Shown here in pieces: positions 26,101 through 34,473 of a stretch of DNA of 64,000 nucleotides. Source of the stretch: Streptomyces antibioticus (GTDB lineage Bacteria; Actinomycetota; Actinomycetes; Streptomycetales; Streptomycetaceae). Every line of letters begins with the position of its first letter. The stretch's first letter is position 1. A program made the translations under genes and the position numbers. The stretch covers positions 407,568 to 471,567 of the forward strand of contig NZ_KQ948424.1 of the NCBI RefSeq assembly GCF_001514065.1, written 5' to 3'. Under the pieces are notes generated by a model. The model did no database searches. It saw only the letters and a list, made by a program, of their open reading frames with translations, and was not told the DNA's origin.

Positions 26101-26817
26101 TCACTTGTCCTTCGCGAGTTCGTACGTGCGGTCCTGGTCGGGAACCGGCCGGTCGCCGCCGGGAGCCACCAGGGCGAGCCGGACCCGCTCGGCGAACGAC
26201 TCGGCGTAGGTGAGGCGCTGGGCGTCGAGGGTGGAGAGGGCGAAGGTGATCGGGACGGCCTCCTTGGTGCGCCGGTCCCGGTTGCTCTCGTCGGGGTCGA
26301 GGGAGGTCAGCTTGCCGACGTCGAGGACTTTCGCGTTCGTCACGATGATCTTCGACTGGGCGGGCTGGGCGGAGTTGCCGTTCCGTTCGCCCTCGAAGGT
26401 GGCGTACACGTTGACCGTGGAGCCCGGCGTGATCTTGCCGGCGACGCCGGTCGCCGCGTCGATCATGATGGCGACCTCCTGCTGTCCGGGCTGCAGAGCC
26501 GGCTGGGCCACGATCATGTCGCTCTGCAGCAGGGAGCCCTTCTCCAGCTTGGTCACCGCGATCTTGCCCTCGATGTCGCGGAGATCGGTGACGGCGTTGG
26601 CCGACAGCCAGCGCTCGGGCATCGAGATCTTCTCGAACTGGGCCCTGCTCAGTGCCGTGTAGGGCTGGATCTCGGCCTTGACCTCGTACGCGGTGACCTC
26701 GGGGCCGACCTTGGACTTCACGTCGTCGATGACGGACAGCACACCGGCGAAGGCCGCCAGGGCGCAGACGACCGACAGGATCAGGAGTATGACGCCGCGG
26801 CGCTGACGGGAGTTCAT
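26101..26817 (-). CDS. cpaB: CpaB-like pilus assembly protein (SAF domain)
   Basis: A 238-residue protein. The N-terminal membrane helix is GVILLILSVVCALAAFAGVLSVI. The SAF domain has TAYEVKAEIQPYTALSRAQFEKI and GKIAVTKLEKGSLLQSDMI, and the RcpC/CpaB domain includes EVAIMIDAATGVAGKITPGSTVNVYATF. CpaB is an envelope component of Tad secretion. It lies between CpaE and the 26858-27700 gene. Confidence 0.92.
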   Translation of the reverse strand: MNSRQRRGVILLILSVVCALAAFAGVLSVIDDVKSKVGPEVTAYEVKAEIQPYTALSRAQFEKISMPERWLSANAVTDLRDIEGKIAVTKLEKGSLLQSDMIVAQPALQPGQQEVAIMIDAATGVAGKITPGSTVNVYATFEGERNGNSAQPAQSKIIVTNAKVLDVGKLTSLDPDESNRDRRTKEAVPITFALSTLDAQRLTYAESFAERVRLALVAPGGDRPVPDQDRTYELAKDK

Positions 26818-26857
26818 GAACCGGACAACCTCATTGGGGGATGTGGGTCGGCAGGGC

Positions 26858-27700
26858 TCACCCGGCGGTGAGTTGGTTCTCGTTGACGGGTGAGGTGGCG
26901 GAGCAGAAGACGCAGCGGTCCCCGATGACGTCGATGCCGCACCAGTGGCAGCTGGACTGCCGGACGGACGTCACCAGTTGGTAGAGGACCGAGAGGTCGG
27001 GCAGGAAGGTGCAGAACTCGACCAGCTTGGGGGTGCCCCACCAGACGGCGGACTCGGCGGGCAGCGGCGCCTCGCGCAGTCCCTGGACGTTCCAGGCGGG
27101 CGCGAGGGTGTTGGCGACCCAGTCGGTCTGGAGCTGGCCCTTGGCGACCAGCATCGAGGTGGCGAACTCGGGCCCCGACAGGGACGCTTCGGGGCCGATG
27201 CGGACGAGTTGCGGTTCGGGGTGGGCGATCACGCCGAACTGGCTGCCGGGCACCCAGGACTTGGCGTGGGACTTCAGCCCGACGGGGACGCGGTCGAGCT
27301 TGGTGACGGAGCCGAGGACGGCACCGGCGTGGATGTAGTGGGTGAGCAGCCGGCCGGCGGAGGCGAGGACGCCGGGGCTGAGGTCGCAGGAGGCGAGCTG
27401 CCGCAACTGGCGGGCCAGGACGGCCAGTCCGAGAGGGGGCAGATCGGGACGGAAGAGCGCGATCCGGTCGCTCTCCAGCAGGGAGCGGATGGTGTGCAGC
27501 CGCCGCTCGACGCCGGGTGCGACCACCCGCGAGCAGACGACGATCACGTGCCCGCACTGGTCGATCAGCTGTTGCAGGGCCGCCAGCGCCTGGTCCAGCG
27601 GCTGCCGGTCGAGGTCCTTCAGGACGACCGCGGGCACGGTCCGCTCGTCCTGCGGCGGCAGTGCCATGTCGGCACCGGTCACGGCAATGGCAGTTGGCAC
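26858..27700 (-). CDS. Conserved zinc-ribbon-like protein heading the Tad operon
   Basis: A 280-residue cytoplasmic protein not assigned to a named family. The C-terminus holds SCHWCGIDVIGDRCVFCSA, two C-x-x-C pairs forming a likely zinc ribbon. Upstream are LDQALAALQQLIDQCGHVIVVCSRVVAPGVERRL and SDLSVLYQLVTS, compatible with a nucleotide- or protein-binding fold. GTG 27700 has GGGGAG at good spacing. As the first gene of the Tad run it may be an accessory or regulatory factor. Confidence 0.78.
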   Translation of the reverse strand: MPTAIAVTGADMALPPQDERTVPAVVLKDLDRQPLDQALAALQQLIDQCGHVIVVCSRVVAPGVERRLHTIRSLLESDRIALFRPDLPPLGLAVLARQLRQLASCDLSPGVLASAGRLLTHYIHAGAVLGSVTKLDRVPVGLKSHAKSWVPGSQFGVIAHPEPQLVRIGPEASLSGPEFATSMLVAKGQLQTDWVANTLAPAWNVQGLREAPLPAESAVWWGTPKLVEFCTFLPDLSVLYQLVTSVRQSSCHWCGIDVIGDRCVFCSATSPVNENQLTAG

Positions 27701-28022
27701 GCGCAGCTCCCCGTTCCCATGCCTCGCCGGCCCGACCGGCGCTACCCGACCCACCCAGTCGACTTCACTGCGTGACTACGCAAGCACTCTAACCACGCGG
27801 TTGTGACCGGAGAACAGCGTTTGTGTAGCTGGCGAGGAACTGCCGTTACACAAGGTGCGTCAAATCGGGGCAGGTTGAGCATCTTGCCCGACATATTTCG
27901 GCCCTGGGGCCCTTGCCAGGGTGGCCGGGTGGGTCCAGGGGCCCATGCCGGGCGAGCGGTCATGGCGGGCACTTTGGTCTGGACCTATTGACAGACCGAT
28001 TGGCCTAGACCAACTTGTTGTC
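27701..28022. promoter_or_regulatory. Divergent promoter region, Tad locus / chitinase
   Basis: A 322-nt gene-free region serving the Tad operon leftward and the chitinase rightward. The chitinase side has two related operator-like repeats (see 27974-28013). No clear -35/-10 for the Tad operon was picked out, although AT-rich patches occur around 27780-27900. Confidence 0.6.
27974..28013 (+). promoter_or_regulatory. DasR-like operator repeats and promoter of the chitinase
   Basis: TTGGTCTGGACC at 27974-27985 and TTGGCCTAGACCAA at 28000-28013 are copies of the TGGTC-TAGACCA motif. That motif is known as the dre site of the GlcNAc-responsive regulator DasR and as the direct repeats of Streptomyces chitinase promoters. 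A TTGACA (27988-27993) between them is a good -35 box. Arrangement and spacing to ATG 28023 match chitin-inducible, glucose-repressed chitinase genes. Confidence 0.75.
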
Positions 28023-29717
28023 ATGTCCCCACAGAGACGATCGACCCGGCTCTGGTCCGGAGTCGTCACCGCCGCCCTCGTCGCCTTCTCGCTCTCCCTC
28101 GCGGGCGCGGGACAGGCCTCCGCAGCCGACGTCAACAACGCCAAGAACGCCGGATTCGAGTCCGGCCTGACCAACTGGACCTGCACGGCGAGCAGCGGGA
28201 CGACCGTCTCCTCGCCGGTCCACTCGGGCGCCGCCGCCCTGAAGGCGACCCCGGCGGGCCAGGACAACGCCAAGTGCACCCAGTCCGTCGCCGTGAAGCC
28301 CAACTCGACGTACACGCTGAGCGCCTGGGTCCAGGGCGGCTACTCCTACCTGGGCGTCACCGGCACCGGCACGACGGACGTGTCCACGTGGACCCCCGAC
28401 TCCGCGTCCTGGAAGCAGCTGTCGACCACCTTCACCACCGGTTCCTCGACGACGTCGGTCACGGTCTACACCCACGGCTGGTACGGCCAGGCCGCCTACT
28501 ACGCCGACGACCTCTCGGTGTACGGCCCCGACGGGGGCGGCGGCACCGACCCGACGCCCACGGTCCCGGCCGCGCCGGCGGGCCTGGCGGTCTCCGGTAC
28601 GTCGTCCTCGTCGGTGTCGCTGACCTGGAACACGGTCTCCGGCGCCACCGGCTACAACGTCTACCGCAGCGGCACGAAGGTGACGGCGGTGACGGGCACG
28701 TCGGCGACGGTGACGGGCCTCGCCGCCTCCACCTCGTACTCCTTCCAGGTCACGGCGACGAACTCGGCGGGTGAGTCCCCGAAGTCGGCGGCGGTCACGG
28801 GCACGACGACGGCGACCCCGACCGGCCCGGCGCTCCCGAAGCACGCGGTCACCGGCTACTGGCAGAACTTCAACAACGGCGCCACCGTCCAGAAGATCTC
28901 CGCCGTCCAGTCCCAGTACGACATCATCGCCGTGGCCTTCGCCGACGCGACGACGACGCCGGGGGCGGTGACCTTCAACCTCGACTCGGCCGGTCTCGGC
29001 GGTTACACCGTCGACCAGTTCAAGGCGGACATCGCGGCGAAGAAGGCGGCCGGGAAGAAGGTGATCATCTCGGTCGGCGGCCAGAACGGCACGGTGTCGA
29101 TCAACGACTCCACCTCGGCGACGAACTTCGCCAACTCCGTCTACTCCCTGATGCAGACGTACGGCTTCGACGGCGTCGACATCGACCTGGAGAACGGCAT
29201 CAACGCCACCTACATGACCCAGGCGTTGCGGTCGCTGTCCTCGAAGGCCGGCTCGTCGCTGATCATCACGATGGCCCCGCAGACCATCGACATGCAGTCG
29301 ACGTCGAACGGCTACTTCCAGACGGCGCTCAACATCAAGGACATCCTCACCGTCGTCAACATGCAGTACTACAACAGCGGTTCGATGCTGGGCTGCGACG
29401 GCAAGGTGTACTCGCAGGGCTCGGTGGACTTCCTCACCGCGCTGGCCTGCATCCAGCTGGAGGGCGGACTCGCCCCGTCCCAGGTGGGGTTGGGCCTGCC
29501 CGCCTCGACGAGCGGCGCGGGCAGCGGGTACGTCTCACCGACCGTCGTGAACAACGCCCTGGACTGCCTGACCAAGGGCACGGGGTGCGGTTCCTTCAAG
29601 CCGTCGAAGACCTATCCCGACCTGCGGGGCGCGATGACCTGGTCGACGAACTGGGACGCCTCGGCCGGGAACGCCTGGTCGAACGCGGTGGGGCCGCACG
29701 TGCACGGGCTGCCGTAG
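28023..29717 (+). CDS. Secreted GH18 chitinase with carbohydrate-binding and FnIII domains
   Basis: A 564-residue secreted chitinase. The signal peptide ends at about residue 34 (GAGQASA). A carbohydrate-binding module follows (AKNAGFESGLTNWTC ... YYADDLSVYGPD, about 38-178), then a Gly/Pro linker, a fibronectin III domain (PAAPAGLAVSGTSSSSVSL ... SAAVTG, about 185-270), and the GH18 barrel. The active-site motif GFDGVDIDLENG has the D-x-x-D-x-D-x-E signature intact. It degrades chitin outside the cell. A single gene, regulated through the DasR-like sites upstream. Confidence 0.96.
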   Translation: MSPQRRSTRLWSGVVTAALVAFSLSLAGAGQASAADVNNAKNAGFESGLTNWTCTASSGTTVSSPVHSGAAALKATPAGQDNAKCTQSVAVKPNSTYTLSAWVQGGYSYLGVTGTGTTDVSTWTPDSASWKQLSTTFTTGSSTTSVTVYTHGWYGQAAYYADDLSVYGPDGGGGTDPTPTVPAAPAGLAVSGTSSSSVSLTWNTVSGATGYNVYRSGTKVTAVTGTSATVTGLAASTSYSFQVTATNSAGESPKSAAVTGTTTATPTGPALPKHAVTGYWQNFNNGATVQKISAVQSQYDIIAVAFADATTTPGAVTFNLDSAGLGGYTVDQFKADIAAKKAAGKKVIISVGGQNGTVSINDSTSATNFANSVYSLMQTYGFDGVDIDLENGINATYMTQALRSLSSKAGSSLIITMAPQTIDMQSTSNGYFQTALNIKDILTVVNMQYYNSGSMLGCDGKVYSQGSVDFLTALACIQLEGGLAPSQVGLGLPASTSGAGSGYVSPTVVNNALDCLTKGTGCGSFKPSKTYPDLRGAMTWSTNWDASAGNAWSNAVGPHVHGLP

Positions 29718-29730
29718 CCGGCCGGACCGC

Positions 29731-30021
29731 TCAGTCGCCGTCGGCGCCGAGCGTCTCGTAGGTCTCGGCGAAGATCTCGGGCTCGCAGGCGTAGTGCTCG
29801 CCGCGCACGCCCTCGATCAGCATCCAGCCGGGCGGGATCTCGTCCGGCGCCGAGCCCCGCTCCATGGTGCGGATGCGGAGGACCCGCCCGCCGTCCTGCT
29901 CTTCCGAGGCGACGAAGTCGTCGCCGAGGAAGGCACGGACGGCGGGCAGGTCCTCTTCCCGTCCCGTCCACAGCAGCGCGCGCACGGTCACCGGACGCTT
30001 GCGGGCGCGAACGACGGGCAT
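29731..30021 (-). CDS. Conserved hypothetical protein
   Basis: A 96-residue acidic protein (KRPVTVRALLWTGREEDLPAVRAFLGDDF ... PPGWMLIEGVRGEHYACEPEIFAETYE). The pattern V-x-V-x-A-(L/V)-x-W-x-G near the start and G-D-W/G-W-x-(I/V)-x-G-x-x-G-E later resembles small proteins common in Streptomyces genomes and actinophages, function unknown. ATG 30021 has AGGAG 6 nt upstream; ATG 30048 is an in-frame alternative. It follows helR on the same strand by about 40 nt and may be co-transcribed. Confidence 0.7.
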   Translation of the reverse strand: MPVVRARKRPVTVRALLWTGREEDLPAVRAFLGDDFVASEEQDGGRVLRIRTMERGSAPDEIPPGWMLIEGVRGEHYACEPEIFAETYETLGADGD

Positions 30022-30059
30022 AACAGGCTCCTGAGTGGTCGATGTCATGCACCACATTG

Positions 30060-32225
30060 TCAGGAGGTGGACAGAACAACCAGCCGTTCGGTCGCGCGTG
30101 TCATCGCCACATAGCGGTCCACCGCCCCCTCCACCCCCGTCCCGAACCTCTCCGGGTCGATCAGCACCACCAGGTCGAACTCGAGCCCCTTCGACAGTTC
30201 GGGGGTCAGGGCGCGGACGCGGGCCGTGGGCTCGAAGGTCTCGTCGCCGATGACACAGGCGATGCCCTCGGCGGGGTGGTCGGCGAGCCAGCTGTCGAGG
30301 ATCGACGGGAGGTCCGCGACCGGGCCGTGCAGGACCGGGATGCCGCTGCTGCGGATCGAGGTGGGGACGTTGGCGTCCGGGAGGGCGGCGCGGATGACCG
30401 GCTCGGCCTCCGTCATCACCTCTTCCGGGGTGCGGTAGTTGATGCTCAGGGACGCCATGGTGATGCTGGTCAGGCCGACGCGGCGCAGGCGCTCCTCCCA
30501 GGTCTCGGTGAAGCCGTGACGGGCCTGGGCGCGGTCGCCGACGATGGTGAAGCTGCGGGACGGGCAGCGCAGCAGGAGCATCTGCCATTCGGCGTCGGTG
30601 AGTTCCTGTGCCTCGTCGACGACGATGTGCGCGAACGGGCCGGCGAGGAGGTCAGGTTCGACGGTGGTGAGTTCGGACTCGTCGACCAGGTTGCGCTGGA
30701 AGTCCGCGCGGCCCAGCTGGGTCATCAGGCCCTCGCCGTCCGGGTCGGCCGCGATCAGGTTCTCGACGACCCGCGCCATCTGCTCGCGCTGGGCGGCGAG
30801 GGCGGCCTCCTGCCGGCGTTTGCGGCCGTCCGCCTTCGGGTCGCCGAGGCGCTGCCGGGCGGCGTCGAGGAGGGGGAGGTCGGAGACGGTCCAGGCCGCC
30901 GGGTTCGCGCGCTGGAGGGTCCGGACCTCGTCCCGGGTGAGCCAGGGCGCGCACAGGCGCAGATAGGCGGGGACGGTCCACAGGTCGCCCACCAGGTCCG
31001 TCGCCTCCAGCAGGGGCCAGGCGCGGTTGAGGGCACCCACCAGTTCCTTGTTCTGGCGCAGCACCCGGCGGAACAGCTGCGGCGGGACGTCGTCGCGGCC
31101 CTCGTACTTCTCCTCCAGGAGCGTGACCAGCTTGTCCCAGATCTGGCCGCGGGCCTCGTTGTGCGGAGTGCCCGGTTCCGGGGCGTCGAAGGCCTCGGCC
31201 CAGTCGGCGGCGGTGAGACGGAGGTCGGTGTGGTCGACCGTGACGGTCAGGCCCTCGGTGGGCGGCTCCTCGTAGAACCGTACGGCCTTCTCGATCGCCT
31301 TCACCAGGTCCGCCGAGGACTTCAGGCGGGCCACCTCCGGGTCGGGCTCCAGGCCCGCCTCGGCGCCTTCCTCGACCAGGTCGCGCAGGATGCAGGTCTG
31401 CACGCCCTCCTCGCCGAGGCTGGGGAGGACGTCGGCGACGTAGGAGAGGTAGGGGCGGTGCGGGCCGACGAAGAGGACGCCGCCCCTGCGGTGGCCGAGG
31501 CGCGGGTCGGAGTAGAGGAGGTGGGCGGTGCGGTGCAGGGCGACGACGGTCTTGCCGGTGCCGGGGCCGCCGTCGACGACGAGCGCGCCGCGCGAGCCGG
31601 CGCGGATGATGGCGTCCTGGTCGGACTGGATGGTGGCGAGGACGTCCCGCATCCGGTCGGAGCGGTTGCTGCCGAGGCTGGCGATGAAGGCGGACTGGTC
31701 GTCGAGGGCGACCTGCCGCTCCAGTCCGTCGGCGGTGAACACCTCGTCCCAGTAGTCGCTGATCCGGCCGTCGGTCCAGCGGTAGCGGCGGCGGCTGGTC
31801 AGGCCCATCGGGCGGGCGTGGGTGGCGGCGAAGAACGGCTCGGCGGCCGGGGAACGCCAGTCGATCAGCAGCCGGCGCCCCTCGCTGTCGGTGAGGCCGA
31901 GGCGGCCGACGTAGAGCGGCTCGGGGTCGTCGGCGGTGACCATGCGGCCGAGGCACAGGTCGAGGCCGAAGCGGCGCAGGGTGCGCAGCCGGGCGGTCAG
32001 GCGGTGGATCTCCGCGTCCCGGTCCATCGCGGCCCGGCCCGCGCCGCCGGGCGCCTTGAGCTCGGCGTCGAGGCGGGCGGACAGGTCGGCGATCGACTCC
32101 TCCAGGCTCGCCGCGATCGCCGCGAAGTGCCGCTCGTCACCGGCGATCAGGGTGGGGTCGGCCTTGGCGGAGAGACGGTCGGGGAGGGCGAACGCCGTGG
32201 TGGTGGCGGTTCCCTGGGGATTCAC
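30060..32225 (-). CDS. helR: HelR/HelD-family RNA polymerase recycling ATPase
   Basis: A 721-residue SF1 helicase-like ATPase of the HelD group. An N-terminal coiled-coil (HFAAIAASLEESIADLSARLDAELK) would enter the polymerase secondary channel. The Walker A is VVDGGPGTGKTVVALHRTAHL, Walker B is HIVVDEAQELTDAEW, and motif VI is DRYVAMTRATERL. HelR proteins of Streptomyces displace rifamycin from RNA polymerase. Membership in this subgroup rather than a general HelD is supported by the adjacent rifamycin-type glycosyltransferase and the upstream inverted repeat. GTG 32225 has GGAG about 9 nt upstream. Confidence 0.88.
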   Translation of the reverse strand: MNPQGTATTTAFALPDRLSAKADPTLIAGDERHFAAIAASLEESIADLSARLDAELKAPGGAGRAAMDRDAEIHRLTARLRTLRRFGLDLCLGRMVTADDPEPLYVGRLGLTDSEGRRLLIDWRSPAAEPFFAATHARPMGLTSRRRYRWTDGRISDYWDEVFTADGLERQVALDDQSAFIASLGSNRSDRMRDVLATIQSDQDAIIRAGSRGALVVDGGPGTGKTVVALHRTAHLLYSDPRLGHRRGGVLFVGPHRPYLSYVADVLPSLGEEGVQTCILRDLVEEGAEAGLEPDPEVARLKSSADLVKAIEKAVRFYEEPPTEGLTVTVDHTDLRLTAADWAEAFDAPEPGTPHNEARGQIWDKLVTLLEEKYEGRDDVPPQLFRRVLRQNKELVGALNRAWPLLEATDLVGDLWTVPAYLRLCAPWLTRDEVRTLQRANPAAWTVSDLPLLDAARQRLGDPKADGRKRRQEAALAAQREQMARVVENLIAADPDGEGLMTQLGRADFQRNLVDESELTTVEPDLLAGPFAHIVVDEAQELTDAEWQMLLLRCPSRSFTIVGDRAQARHGFTETWEERLRRVGLTSITMASLSINYRTPEEVMTEAEPVIRAALPDANVPTSIRSSGIPVLHGPVADLPSILDSWLADHPAEGIACVIGDETFEPTARVRALTPELSKGLEFDLVVLIDPERFGTGVEGAVDRYVAMTRATERLVVLSTS

Positions 32226-32345
32226 GTGATCAGCTCCGATGCGAGGCCGAATGCGGCTGTTACGGCTGTTACGGCTTTTCATGGATTAGTACGACATTAC
32301 GTGGGCGGCGCGGCTCCGGGCTCGGCGCGGTGGCGCCCGGCGACC

Positions 32346-33572
32346 CTACGCGGCGGCGCCTTCGAGCAGCAGCTTCGCCGCCACCGTCGCCCCGTCCGTT
32401 CGGACCTCGGCCGCCAGGGACCGTGCCCGCTCGCGGGTCTCGGGGGCCAGGGCGACGGTGAGCGCGGCCGTCAGGGAGGCGTAGGTCGGTGTCGGGCCGT
32501 CGTGGGCGGCGCCGACGCCCAGCTCGGCGATCCGGTCGGCCCAGTAGGGCTGGTCGGCCATCTGGGCCACGACCACCTGGGGTGCGCCGGCCCGGGCGGC
32601 GGTCGTGGTGGTGCCGGCGCCACCGTGGTGCACGACCGCGGCCACCCGGCGGAACAGCTCCTGCTGGTTGACCTCGCCGACGGCGAAGCAGTCGTCCTCG
32701 CCGTCGATCAGCGCCAGGTCGGCCCAGCCGCGCCCCAGCAGCACCCGGTGCCCCTGCGCCCGGACCGCCTCCACGGCCGCCCGGGAGACGTCCGCCGCCT
32801 CCCGCAGCGGCATGCTGCCGAAGCCGACGTACACCGGCGGGGCGCCCGCCGCCAGGAACTTCTCCAGGTCCTCGGGGAGCGGCCGGGCGTCGGTGCGGAT
32901 CCAGGCGCCGGTCTGGACGACGTCGAGATCGGCCGGCTCCTGCCAGGGGCTCAGGACCGGATCGGCCGCGAGCAGCGGGCGGGTGGTGAGGACGTGGTCG
33001 CGGAAGTCCGCCACCGGGGGCAGGCCGAGCTCCGTGCGCCGGGCGTTGACCGCCCCGCCGAACAGCTCGTTGAGGATCTCGGCGTTCCGGTCCCACAGCA
33101 CCCGGTTGTCCGTGACGTCCGCCGGCAGCGGGTGGCCCGGGAAGGCGAGCGGCGGGTGGTACGGGGAGGGCAGGTAGGACGGGAAGTACGAGACGAACGC
33201 GTACGCGGCGCCCGCCTTCTCCGCCGCCGCCCGCGCACCGGCGGCGGCCGGGAGCAGACCCGTCGCCACCACGAGGTCGCTCCCGGCGGCGACCGGCGCG
33301 ACCGTCTCGTACACCGAGTCGAAGAGCCCGGCGGCCCGCTCGGCCATGGTCGGGGGCAGCTTCGCCGGCTTCCCGGTCAGGGCGTCCGTCGCCAGCGCCC
33401 GCACCGACTGCCCGATCGGCACCAGCGGGACGCCGACCCCGTCGAGCAGTTCCTCGAAGTCGGGCGGCGCGCACACCTGCACCTCGACGCCGAGTTCCCG
33501 CAGCGCCACGGCGAGGCCCGCCATCGGCTCCACGTCTCCGCGCGACCCGTACGTCAGCAGCACAACACGCAT
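32346..33572 (-). CDS. GT1 glycosyltransferase, probable rifamycin-inactivating
   Basis: A 408-residue UDP-sugar glycosyltransferase of the GT-B/MGT type. The N-terminal MRVVLLTYGSRGDVEPMAGLA is typical of drug and macrolide glycosyltransferases. The donor-site motif is VAAVVHHGGAGTTTTAARAGAPQVVV with QMADQPYWADRI. Position between an inverted repeat like the rifamycin-associated element and helR suggests it glycosylates rifamycins (Rgt class). ATG 33572 follows GGGGAAG; ATG 33587 is a weaker in-frame alternative. Substrate assignment is inference from context. Confidence 0.85.
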   Translation of the reverse strand: MRVVLLTYGSRGDVEPMAGLAVALRELGVEVQVCAPPDFEELLDGVGVPLVPIGQSVRALATDALTGKPAKLPPTMAERAAGLFDSVYETVAPVAAGSDLVVATGLLPAAAGARAAAEKAGAAYAFVSYFPSYLPSPYHPPLAFPGHPLPADVTDNRVLWDRNAEILNELFGGAVNARRTELGLPPVADFRDHVLTTRPLLAADPVLSPWQEPADLDVVQTGAWIRTDARPLPEDLEKFLAAGAPPVYVGFGSMPLREAADVSRAAVEAVRAQGHRVLLGRGWADLALIDGEDDCFAVGEVNQQELFRRVAAVVHHGGAGTTTTAARAGAPQVVVAQMADQPYWADRIAELGVGAAHDGPTPTYASLTAALTVALAPETRERARSLAAEVRTDGATVAAKLLLEGAAA

Positions 33573-33898
33573 CCGGGACTTCCCCATTTCCGCAGGTGAC
33601 GGCTTCAGGCCGACGATTCTGCGGCACGAGGGGGGCCTTGCCGCAAGGCCCCCGGTGCGCTATACATTGAATATGGCAAGAGGTGTCCGCACCTTCTTGC
33701 CTTTCGTGTTTCCGGGGCCCGGTCAGCCTTGCCGTGTGCATCTCGGGCCGGCTGAACTCGGCCTCCGCGTCGCGGATTTCGAAGGCGACACCGGACGCGC
33801 AACCTGCCTGGACCGGCCCGTGAAACATTTCCCCGGGTCCACCGCATCAGTAGAAGTGAGGACGGTGCACGCCGGGCACCCACGAGCAGGGGGAACAC
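33573..33898. other. Divergent intergenic region, rifamycin unit / sigma factor
   Basis: 326 nt between divergent genes. The left part holds the RAE-like dyad (33631-33653) and the probable promoter of the glycosyltransferase-helR operon around 33660-33680 (AT-rich, TATACATTGAATATGG on the plus strand). The right part leads to the sigma factor gene with GGGGGAA before its ATG. No gene is supported. Confidence 0.5.
33631..33653 (-). promoter_or_regulatory. Rifamycin-associated element (RAE)-like inverted repeat
   Basis: A perfect dyad: 11-bp arms GGGGGCCTTGC and GCAAGGCCCCC around one central base, 59 nt upstream of the glycosyltransferase start. Streptomyces rifamycin-resistance genes (glycosyltransferase, phosphotransferase, monooxygenase, helR) share an inverted repeat of this kind, with TTGC/GCAA at the centre and G/C runs outside. 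A TATAGC (-10-like) lies just upstream on the minus strand, so the dyad is in the early transcribed region. Confidence 0.75.
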
Positions 33899-34408
33899 AT
33901 GAGACAGGTCCTTGCGGACCAGTACGCGGAGTTCGCGGCGGCACGCGCGGGGCATCTGTACCGCTCCGCGTGCCTGCTCACCGCCGGGGACACGCATCTC
34001 GCCGAGGATCTCGTGCAGGAGACCCTGGGCCGGCTCTACATCGCGTGGCAGCGGGTGAGCCGGGTCGGCAACCCGGCCGGGTACGCGCAGACCGTGCTCA
34101 CCCGGACCTTTCTCGCCCACCAGCGGCGACGCAGCAGCACCGAGCGGGCCACCGACACCTTCCCCGACCGGGCCGGCACCGACCAGCGCGACGTGCCGCT
34201 GCGGCTGACGCTGCTGGAGGCGCTGGCGCGGCTGCCCGCCAAGGACCGGGCCGTGGTCGTCCTGCGCTACTGGGAGGACCGCTCGATCGAGGAGACCGCC
34301 GACGCGCTGCACGCCAGCTCGGCCGCGGTGCGCACCCGGTGCACGCGCGCGCTGGGCAGGCTGCGCGAGCTGCTCGGCGAGGACCTCGGCGAGTACGCGC
34401 GCTACTGA
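33899..34408 (+). CDS. SigE-family ECF sigma factor
   Basis: A 169-residue sigma-70 family protein. Region 2 is YRSACLLTAGDTHLAEDLVQETLGRLYIAW (about residues 21-50). Region 4 is ARLPAKDRAVVVLRYWEDRSIEETADAL with HTH ASSAAVRTRCTRALGRLREL. This layout is typical of the Streptomyces SigE-family ECF group. ATG 33899 has AGGGGGAA upstream. A membrane-anchored protein follows 65 nt downstream, probably its anti-sigma or output partner. Confidence 0.93.
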   Translation: MRQVLADQYAEFAAARAGHLYRSACLLTAGDTHLAEDLVQETLGRLYIAWQRVSRVGNPAGYAQTVLTRTFLAHQRRRSSTERATDTFPDRAGTDQRDVPLRLTLLEALARLPAKDRAVVVLRYWEDRSIEETADALHASSAAVRTRCTRALGRLRELLGEDLGEYARY

Positions 34409-34473
34409 CCCCGACTCCGGTCACCTCCCACAGACTTCACTTCACTCCGACCCCGCGGAAACGGTGGTTTGCC

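Noticed and set aside
27921-28022. Upstream start for the chitinase at 27921
   Set aside because: The extension lacks a signal peptide and would translate through the operator/promoter repeats; ATG 28023 gives a proper signal sequence.
30042-33599. A 1185-codon open frame on the plus strand
   Set aside because: It runs antisense through helR and the glycosyltransferase, has low-complexity composition and no domain; an effect of high GC at codon position 3.
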